Shown here: positions 1 to 6,116 of the stretch, one piece after another
Layout of the letters: every line of letters begins with the position of its first letter
Numbering within the stretch: the first letter of the stretch is position 1
Assembly (NCBI GenBank): GCA_030618975.1
Contig: JAUXCH010000047.1
Location: 1-13,657 of the forward strand
DNA length: 13,657 nt
Direction of reading: 5' to 3'
From: Planctomycetia bacterium
GTDB lineage: Bacteria; Planctomycetota; PLA2; JAEUHO01
Program-made: the position numbers and the translations under genes
Notes under the pieces: model-generated
What the model saw: the letters and a program-made list of their open reading frames with translations, nothing else
What the model was told of the DNA's origin: nothing
Databases searched by the model: none

Positions 1-1
1 A

Positions 2-40
2 CCGCGTCGGCCCTCGCCTGGGGAGGGGGCCTCCTCGTGA
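2..40 (+). CDS. possible 3' end of an upstream gene (partial)
   Basis: A frame open from the window edge reads PRRPSPGEGASS and ends at a TGA at 38-40. The next gene starts with GTG at 37-39, giving the four-base GTGA overlap typical of translationally coupled genes. The fragment is too short to recognise any family, and its Pro/Gly/Ser-rich tail could also be a chance frame in GC-rich DNA. If real, the upstream gene is in one operon with the large repeat protein. Confidence 0.3.
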   Translation, partial: PRRPSPGEGASS

Positions 41-2991
41 GCCAGACCGTTCGAATCACCGCCCTCGGCCTGGTGCTCGCCGCCCTGGCGACCCTCACGT
101 GGCACACGCTCCGTGAGGACGAGCCCGCGAGCCTCGACCAGCAGGCCACCCCCACGCATCTCGGTGTTCGAGCCGGGGACGAGGGAGCCGTCGCCGCCCA
201 GGACGCACCGACACTGGCCGGCTCCGGCTCGGCCAACGCCGGCTCGTCGGCCGAGGCCGAGGGGAGCAAGGCGGTCGCGTTCTCCGTACGCGGACGCGTG
301 CTGCGACCCGGTCGGTTTCCGGCGTCCGACGTCGAGGTGCGCCTGCGCCTCGACGGGACCCCCTTTGCGCGTGCGCGGACGGACGAGGGCGGCACGTACC
401 GCGTGCCCGTGCCCGAGGGCGCCCTCGACGGAAGGACGACGTGCACGGTCGTGGCCCGCAGCGACGACGGACGCGTCGCGCTCGGTTGCCGCTCCGTCCC
501 CCGCACCGACGGCGCGGATGCGTGGCTCCGCGAGCTCGTGCTCGGCGAGGCGCACGTGCTCGCCGTGCGGGTCACGCGGGGCGGCGAGGACGTACCGCAT
601 GCGCACGTGCAGCTCGCGGCCGAGGGGCTCGGCATGCGGGGCCTGCTCCTCCGGAAGACCACGGACGCGCGCGGGAGGCTACGCATCCCGGATCTCCCGG
701 CGTGCGTGTACCGGTTGTCCGCGACCGCGCCCGGAACGGGTCGAGCCGCGCGCTTCGTGCGCGTGCCCGAGGCCTCCCAGGGGGGCGTGACCCTGACCCT
801 GGGCGGGCCGCGCACGCTGGAAGTCCGCGTCGTGGCCGGTCCCGAGGCGCGTCCTCTCGAAGGCATCGAGCTGGGCGTCCTGGAGACCTTGCGGCGGTTG
901 GGCGGCGGCGCATCGACCCGCTCCTACGAACCGCGGCTCTCGATCCCGCCGACGGGCGCGGACGGGCGTACCCGAATCGAGGGTGTCAGCGAGGGCGAGG
1001 CGCTCTCGGTCATGGTGCTCACCGCCGCGTGGCGGAGTGTGGAGGGTTTCCCGACGCCCACGGGAGACGGGTGGCGGTACGGCGTGGAGGTCGAGCCCGA
1101 GCGGGACCACCTCACCATCGCCCTCCCCGAGAAGCGCACGGTCGTCTGGCCCCTGGTCGACGGCGAGGTCCGAGCCCCCGAGGAGGGTACCGAGGTACGA
1201 CTCGAGCTCGAGCCGAACAGCTTCCTGCGGTGGGCGCCGCCGACCGCGGTCGTCTCCGACGGACGGTTGGTCGTCTCGGGTCTGCTGCCGGGCGCGATTG
1301 CGCTTCGCGCGTTTGCCCCCGCCGGCACGCGTGCGCGACTCGTCGCGAAGGCGGGCGAGGACGTAGGGAACGAGACCGCCTTCCACCGCCCGCGCGTGAT
1401 TCGCCTGGTGGGCTCCAACGCCGATGGCGAGCCGCTCGAGGGCTACCGGGTGGTTGCGGGCGCGGGGCAGGAGCCCGGCTCCGAGGCCACGCTGGACGCG
1501 GACGGACGCGGGACGTTGGAGGGACTCTGGCCGACCGAGGCGCTCCGCCTCTACCTCCGTGAGCCCGGGACGACGCACGCGCCCCTCGTGCCGCTCGATG
1601 AGGTCGATCTTCGCGAGAGGGACGCGTCGTTCGTCTTCACCTTCTCGCCGGAGGAGGAGCACCAGCTTCTGCTCCGCGTCCTGACCGGTGGACGCGCGCG
1701 ACTGCCCGACACCTACCACCTGTACGTAGAGCCGGGCCGCGTCGCCCTGACCGAGGAGGACCCCGACGCGGGCACGATCGCTCTGCGCTGGCGCATGGAG
1801 GGCGAACGCGACCGTGTCCGCCTCTCGATCGAGGCACCCGGTTGGCTGCCCTGGTGGACCTGGCTCACTCCGGATACCCGGACGGCCTCGGTTCGGCTCG
1901 ATGCCAGCGCGGAGATCGAGTTGCGCGTCCATCCGCCTGCCGATGGCCGATACCGCACGAGTTTCCGGCGCCTCGACGCGAGCACCCGCACCTGGGGCCC
2001 GGCCGGTGGGCGCCGCAGCATGGGACGTACGAGCTCGAGCGCGGAACTCGACGTCAGCGTCTCGGAACGTCTGCCGGCCGGCACCTACAAGGTGCTGGAT
2101 TGGCTCTCGGGCCTCGAGACCGGGGAGATCGACGTCGCCTCGGGCGCCCGCGCGACGCTCGAACTCGACCTCTCGAAGGTGGTCGCCCTGCGTGGACGGG
2201 TGGTCGCCCCCGCCGGGACCGATCTTGCGCTCGCACGGGTTCGCCTCGGCGCGGAGCCGGGCACGGACCCCGCAGACGCGGCCCGCGTTCGCGCGGACGG
2301 CTCGTTCGAGCTGCGCACTCTGGCGGGAGAGGTCCGCGCGCTTCACGTGTGGCACCCACTGCTCCCGGCGGCCGAAGAGGGCGGGACCGTGACGGTCACC
2401 GCACCGCGCGACGACATCCGGTTGAACCTCGCGGAGGTGTCCACGGTCGTGTGGACCTTCGCGCCGAAGGAGCACGCGGTCAGGTCCCCTCGCCGATTCC
2501 GTTTCCTCCTCTTCGCCGGGGAGGCCGTCGGCACGCCGGATCACGTCCTCCAGGCGACGGTGTCGGCGAAGGGCGAGCGCCTCGAGGCCACGCTGGGCGC
2601 CGTGCCTCCGGGTCGGTGGACCGTCTGGGTGGACCCCGGCTCCTACGCGCCGCTCCTCCTCGAGGATCAGGTGCTCGCGAAGCCGCCGATCCGGCCCGTA
2701 CCGCTGACCCTCGGCGGCGGAGTCCGCGCAAAGGTCCTGCTTCCCGCAGGCGGCGAGGACCCGGTCGTGCTCGTGACGGCGACGAGAGACGACCCCGACC
2801 ACCCGTCCTACGAACGTACAGAAGGCGAGCAGGGACGCGAGCAAACGGTCCGGGGACTGGGCCCGGGACGCTTTCGCGTGCAGGTGGTCGTGTGGCGCGA
2901 CGTCATCGACGACGAAAACCCGCCGGGTCTCGAGGAGACGCTCGAGGTTCGCGAGGGCGAGATCGTGGAACGCGTGATCGACCTGCGCTGA
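37..2991 (+). CDS. membrane-anchored protein with carboxypeptidase-regulatory-like beta repeats
   Basis: This 984-residue protein probably sits outside the cytoplasmic membrane. The GTG start at 37 follows the purine-rich GGGAGGGGG at 21-29. Residues about 5-24 form one hydrophobic helix (ITALGLVLAALATLTWHTL) with no obvious cleavage site, so a signal anchor is likely. A Gly/Ala/Ser/Glu-rich linker runs to about residue 80. The rest looks like serial transthyretin-like/carboxypeptidase-regulatory-like or Ig-like units. Recurring cues are VRGRVLRPG near 84, TDEGGTYRVPVP near 115, LAVRV followed by TDARGRLRIPDLP, TGADGRTRIEGV, LDADGRGTLEGL, LRGRVVAP followed by RADGSFELRTLAG, and a final VRAKVLLPAGG unit. 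No catalytic motif is visible. Such domains usually act in adhesion, surface scaffolding or carbohydrate contact; the actual role here is unknown. It converges on the HExxH protein, with a 42-base gap between the two stops. Confidence 0.88.
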   Translation: MSQTVRITALGLVLAALATLTWHTLREDEPASLDQQATPTHLGVRAGDEGAVAAQDAPTLAGSGSANAGSSAEAEGSKAVAFSVRGRVLRPGRFPASDVEVRLRLDGTPFARARTDEGGTYRVPVPEGALDGRTTCTVVARSDDGRVALGCRSVPRTDGADAWLRELVLGEAHVLAVRVTRGGEDVPHAHVQLAAEGLGMRGLLLRKTTDARGRLRIPDLPACVYRLSATAPGTGRAARFVRVPEASQGGVTLTLGGPRTLEVRVVAGPEARPLEGIELGVLETLRRLGGGASTRSYEPRLSIPPTGADGRTRIEGVSEGEALSVMVLTAAWRSVEGFPTPTGDGWRYGVEVEPERDHLTIALPEKRTVVWPLVDGEVRAPEEGTEVRLELEPNSFLRWAPPTAVVSDGRLVVSGLLPGAIALRAFAPAGTRARLVAKAGEDVGNETAFHRPRVIRLVGSNADGEPLEGYRVVAGAGQEPGSEATLDADGRGTLEGLWPTEALRLYLREPGTTHAPLVPLDEVDLRERDASFVFTFSPEEEHQLLLRVLTGGRARLPDTYHLYVEPGRVALTEEDPDAGTIALRWRMEGERDRVRLSIEAPGWLPWWTWLTPDTRTASVRLDASAEIELRVHPPADGRYRTSFRRLDASTRTWGPAGGRRSMGRTSSSAELDVSVSERLPAGTYKVLDWLSGLETGEIDVASGARATLELDLSKVVALRGRVVAPAGTDLALARVRLGAEPGTDPADAARVRADGSFELRTLAGEVRALHVWHPLLPAAEEGGTVTVTAPRDDIRLNLAEVSTVVWTFAPKEHAVRSPRRFRFLLFAGEAVGTPDHVLQATVSAKGERLEATLGAVPPGRWTVWVDPGSYAPLLLEDQVLAKPPIRPVPLTLGGGVRAKVLLPAGGEDPVVLVTATRDDPDHPSYERTEGEQGREQTVRGLGPGRFRVQVVVWRDVIDDENPPGLEETLEVREGEIVERVIDLR

Positions 2992-3033
2992 CGCGCCTGT
3001 CGCGCAGATTCTCCGGGCGGAGCCGTCGCCGCG

Positions 3034-5133
3034 TCAGCGCAGGGGCCGCTGCGGGTTCCAGAGGGCCACCGGCGCGTGGGGCCCGAGCACGTCGGCGAAC
3101 ACTCCCGCGACGAGGAGCGCGTCGCTCGCCCCGTCGGCCAGGTCCACGACGAGCACGCGGGTCGGACGAACCTCCATGCGGTTCAGGGAGTGGGCCAGGA
3201 TCTGGCGCAATGCGTCCCCCACCTCCGCCTCGCTCACCTCTGCCTCCGGCACGCCACGGATCTCAGCCAAGCGCGACCGCATGAGCCCGCGGTCCCGGTC
3301 CCACGAAGCGCAGCAAACGACGAGGGACGGTTCTTGGTTGTCGCGCGCGTCCAGGCCGATCAGGAGCCGCCACGCGCTCACGGGACCGTCCAGGACGGGG
3401 AGCGGGAACGTGCCTTCCTCCAGCGCACCTCCCCAGGCGAGAAGCACCGGCCGGCGGCCGCCTCGCGCACGCTCCAGCCCCACGGCGAGCTGCTCGACGA
3501 ACGCCGCCCGGCTTCCCAGTGTCTTGGGCTCGGAGACGAGGCGGGACAGCGCCCTCGTCGTCTGCGTACTCCAACGGAACGGTTCCCTCAGCGCCGGCGT
3601 CGCATCCGAGACGAGGAGGAGGTCGCCCCCCGAGTCGGTGAGGAGACCCTCGAGAACGTGGTGGATCCGTGCCGTGTCCTGGGCGCTCACCCGGGATGGC
3701 AAGCGCAGCACGCCGGCCAGGGCGGACTCGTCGAGGCCGTCGGGCACCGTGATGCCGATCGCCCGCAGGACCCGCCGTGGCTGCATTCGTCCCACGCGCC
3801 ACCTCAGGCCCTCGATGTCGACGTCACTGCCGGGTCCGAGGTCGTCGATCACGATCGCCTGCCCGGTGCGGCCGCCTCGTGCGTACACCTCCAGGAAGGT
3901 CACGAGGTCGTGCCACGTGAGGGGCGAGATCACCGAGCGGAGGGGCCACTCCGCGCTCGACCGGATCGCCTCCTCGACCACCTGGGCACCTGCGAACGCG
4001 ACGGTGGCTTGCGCGAGCAGGTAGCCCACGTGCCCGAGCGCGTAGAAGTCGCGCGGCTCGAGCGCCATCAAGCGATCGAAGGAGAGGGACCGGAAGCGCA
4101 GGCCGTAGGCCTGCTGACGGTTCACGAGCGCGAGAAGCGCGGCGAACTCGTGGGCGAAGCGCTCCGGCGGCACGTGAAGCCGCACGTCGGCCGGACGGTG
4201 TCGGGACAGGTACTCGGCCAGACCTTCCTCGAGGAACCGTGACGGCCAGATACCCCGCTGGCGGATCGCCCACGCGTGCACGAGCTCGTGCTTCAGGAGA
4301 ACGCGCTGGAAGCGAGGCGGATAGATCGTCCGGATGAGGCAGAGGTCGTCGCCCGACGCGTACAGGCCAGCTGCCGGCACGCCGAACCGGAACAGGCGGG
4401 ACTGGGGAAAGAGCTCGCGTCCCATGCCGGGCGTCGCCACGACGTCGTACCCGTCCTGCGACCGGTCCCCCGCGACCTGCCTCAAGCGGTCCAGGAGAGC
4501 CTCCCCGGCCGCCAGGTCGGAGGCGCGGAACGGATCGCCGGATGTCCAGACCCGTAGCGTGGCGCCGCGCCCGAGTACCGGTTCCGACGACTCGCCGGCC
4601 GCATGCAGGGTCAGCGCGTTCGGATCGCGCCGCGGCTCCAGCAGCCAGGCCAGGAGCGCGGAGGCGGCACGCTCCTCCGTGTCGGCCTCGAGTCCGGCGC
4701 GTCCGCACGCGTCCAGGTCCAGGCACGCTTTGCGCGAGCGATTCTCGACCAGCCGGAGAGCGGCCTTCGCATCCACCTGGCCGTCGGCGAGCTCGGAGCG
4801 AATGCGGAGCAGGAGGGAACCGAGCGCGAGTCGACGCTGGAGCTTCGTCCCGTCCGGAAGGCTCCCCCACCGGGCTTCGTCGAACGGTGGGCCCGGGTCG
4901 ACGACCTCCGCGTCGCCCTCGGTCCGCGGGCCGTCCTGCCTGGGACGGAGCGGGGACGCGCTCGACTCGGCAGCCACCGTCTCGGTGACGGTGTCCTCCG
5001 GCTCGGGATCCGCGTTCCGAAGAAGTCGCACCGCGAGGAGGCCGACGAGGACGAGCAGCAGCAGCAGGCCGACGAGCACCGTCGCGAGCAAGCGGTGCGA
5101 GCCTCGGGCAGGAAGGAGATCCACGGTCGACAC
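3034..5133 (-). CDS. membrane-anchored gluzincin-type peptidase-like protein (HExxH)
   Basis: This 699-residue protein has a short basic N-terminus followed by a strong transmembrane helix at about residues 15-37 (LLATVLVGLLLLLVLVGLLA). A charged, Pro-rich linker to about residue 85 suggests the bulk lies outside the cytoplasm. Residues 282-286 are HELVH, followed 16-17 residues later by FLEEGLAEYL (300-309). HExxH plus a downstream Glu in an EGLAEY context is the zinc site of the peptidase MA-like/DUF1570-type gluzincins. The two His and one of E303/E304 would bind zinc, and E283 would be the catalytic base. The C-terminal about 180 residues contain core strands (GDLLLVSDA, RVLVVDLADGASDA) with alternating helices and no motif I recognise. 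The start is GTG at 5133; no good Shine-Dalgarno lies in front, only a GGTAGG abutting the codon and a GAGGAC about 16 bases off. No in-frame ATG replaces it. Substrate is unknown. Confidence 0.85.
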   Translation of the reverse strand: MSTVDLLPARGSHRLLATVLVGLLLLLVLVGLLAVRLLRNADPEPEDTVTETVAAESSASPLRPRQDGPRTEGDAEVVDPGPPFDEARWGSLPDGTKLQRRLALGSLLLRIRSELADGQVDAKAALRLVENRSRKACLDLDACGRAGLEADTEERAASALLAWLLEPRRDPNALTLHAAGESSEPVLGRGATLRVWTSGDPFRASDLAAGEALLDRLRQVAGDRSQDGYDVVATPGMGRELFPQSRLFRFGVPAAGLYASGDDLCLIRTIYPPRFQRVLLKHELVHAWAIRQRGIWPSRFLEEGLAEYLSRHRPADVRLHVPPERFAHEFAALLALVNRQQAYGLRFRSLSFDRLMALEPRDFYALGHVGYLLAQATVAFAGAQVVEEAIRSSAEWPLRSVISPLTWHDLVTFLEVYARGGRTGQAIVIDDLGPGSDVDIEGLRWRVGRMQPRRVLRAIGITVPDGLDESALAGVLRLPSRVSAQDTARIHHVLEGLLTDSGGDLLLVSDATPALREPFRWSTQTTRALSRLVSEPKTLGSRAAFVEQLAVGLERARGGRRPVLLAWGGALEEGTFPLPVLDGPVSAWRLLIGLDARDNQEPSLVVCCASWDRDRGLMRSRLAEIRGVPEAEVSEAEVGDALRQILAHSLNRMEVRPTRVLVVDLADGASDALLVAGVFADVLGPHAPVALWNPQRPLR

Positions 5134-5229
5134 CCTACCCGACGGGATGTCCTCGGTCGCCGAGCAGCATCGGAGGTTGCTGGTTGCAGTGCTTCCAAGC
5201 GGGTTCTCTCTCGGGTTCCGTCCTTCGCG
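5134..5229. other. intergenic spacer, no feature seen
   Basis: This stretch lies between the HExxH gene and the acetyltransferase remnant, and transcription of both is leftward. It holds no recognisable gene and no convincing promoter or terminator. On the minus strand there are two short direct repeats, GAACCC twice and GCAACC twice. I attach no function to them. Confidence 0.4.
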
Positions 5230-5541
5230 TCAAGCGAGCCGCTTCGCGAAGTGGATGACGCGGTGCACCTCGTGGTAGCCCAGGCCGCGGTGGGCGCGGG
5301 CGCTGACTTCGTTGTCGAGCACGCAGTCGGATGCCATCTCCCTGCATCCCTCCCGGATCGCCCACGTCTCTGCCGCGCCGCCAAGGCGGCCTCCGATGCC
5401 CCGCCTGCGCCATTCCGGCTCGACGTACCAGGCCTCGAGGTATCCCACGGGGCGCGTCTCGCAACCCTCCGCGAAGCGCCGGAGGTTGACATCGACGAAG
5501 CCGACGAGACGTCCGTCGTCCGCCTCAGTCGCCGAGAAGCT
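5230..5541 (-). pseudogene. AAC(6')-I-like GNAT acetyltransferase remnant, N-terminus lost
   Basis: The frame open from 5541 to the TGA at 5230 encodes 103 residues that match aminoglycoside 6'-N-acetyltransferases of the AAC(6')-I GNAT type. In order it shows DDGRLVGFVDVNLR (strands 2-3), EGCETRPVGYLEAWYV (strand 4), the acetyl-CoA pyrophosphate loop EPEWRRRGIGGRL (motif A), then GCREMASD, a DN pair, and a final AHRGLGY..VHRVIHFAKRL (motif B). Family members are about 145-155 residues, so roughly 40-45 N-terminal residues are missing. An in-frame TGA at 5542-5544 abuts the homologous part. The only in-frame start codon is a GTG at 5448, which would drop three further strands. A neighbouring frame carries QRYRRELL just upstream, so one lost or gained base near 5542 might explain the break, but nothing further upstream looks like a GNAT N-terminus. 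Probably non-functional; aminoglycoside specificity cannot be judged. Confidence 0.72.
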
Positions 5542-5621
5542 TCAGGAGTTCCCTGCGATACCGCTGCGGCACGGGCCGAGCCTCGGGCTCCCGACCCTGT
5601 CCCGGCCTCGGCGGTCGGTGC

Positions 5622-5635
5622 CGCCCACGTGGGCG
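5622..5635 (-). terminator. GC-rich perfect palindrome after the SIR2-TIR/STAND gene cluster
   Basis: CGCCCACGTGGGCG is a perfect 14-base palindrome 22 bases past the stop of the small secreted protein gene on the minus strand. As RNA it can fold into five GC pairs around an ACGT loop, and GTG/CAC flanks can extend the stem with a bulge. There is no U-tract. It could be a factor-assisted transcription stop, a DNA-binding site (the core CACGTG is symmetrical) or chance in GC-rich DNA. Confidence 0.3.
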
Positions 5636-5657
5636 CACACGGTATCGCCGAGAGTCG

Positions 5658-6059
5658 CTACCTGTTGAGGATCCAGATTCCACCCGCCCCCTGCTGCTTG
5701 AGGTGGAGCGTGTACTTCTGGGGCTCCCGGGACGATCGGATGTCCACGGACGGGTAGACGTACCGGCGGCTCGCCTTGTCGTAGCGACGATGGAGGCGGA
5801 CCCTCAGCCGGTAGCTCCCCGTCCGCTTCACGTCGAGCTTGAACTTCCCTTCCGAGCTCGTCGCCCCGCTCTGAATGACCTTGTCCCGGTAGGAGCCGTC
5901 AGGATTCCGGACCAGGTAGTAGACCTCGATCGACGCGCTCCGGAGGGGTTGCGTCGATCCCTCATGCGGAGTCTGTTGGATGTTCCCAGACACCTCACCG
6001 GCAAGCGCCGGCGCGGCCGAGATCACGAGCGCGAGTACGAGCATCGTCACCGTTCGCAT
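5658..6059 (-). CDS. small secreted beta-sandwich protein (transthyretin/carboxypeptidase-regulatory-like)
   Basis: A 133-residue protein with a classic cleavable signal peptide: MRTVTMLVLALVISAAPALAG, with probable cleavage after ALA at residue 20. The mature part of about 113 residues looks like one transthyretin-like or carboxypeptidase-regulatory-like domain. It begins GEVSGNI, has a central SGATSSEGKFKLDV turn (the usual T.ss.G.f.l pattern), then GSYRLRVRLHRRYD, and ends GGIWILNR. It is rich in Lys, Arg and Tyr. The ATG at 6059 has a strong GGAGG five bases upstream on the minus strand. It lies 57 bases downstream of the STAND-WD40 gene in the same direction, so it may share that transcript, although its own strong ribosome site also allows independent expression. 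No catalytic residues are evident and its role is unknown. Confidence 0.85.
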   Translation of the reverse strand: MRTVTMLVLALVISAAPALAGEVSGNIQQTPHEGSTQPLRSASIEVYYLVRNPDGSYRDKVIQSGATSSEGKFKLDVKRTGSYRLRVRLHRRYDKASRRYVYPSVDIRSSREPQKYTLHLKQQGAGGIWILNR

Positions 6060-6116
6060 GTCAACCTCCGGCGCGGTCCCGTCTGCCCGTACGATCGATG
6101 TTCCATGGTTCTGTTC

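Noticed and set aside
679..2844. 721-codon minus-strand open frame opposite the large repeat protein
   Set aside because: It is rich in Arg, Gly, Pro and His with no domain and no ribosome site, and lies antisense to a gene with clear signal anchor and beta repeats. Long shadow frames are expected at this GC content.
3076..4242. 388-codon plus-strand frame opposite the HExxH protein gene
   Set aside because: It is a shadow frame with biased His/Arg/Glu composition and no start site, and the minus strand carries the recognisable HELVH site.
5230..5448. An intact 72-residue mini-acetyltransferase from the GTG at 5448
   Set aside because: Homology to AAC(6') enzymes continues upstream to 5541, so the GTG is an internal Val. 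A 72-residue GNAT would lack strands needed for the fold.
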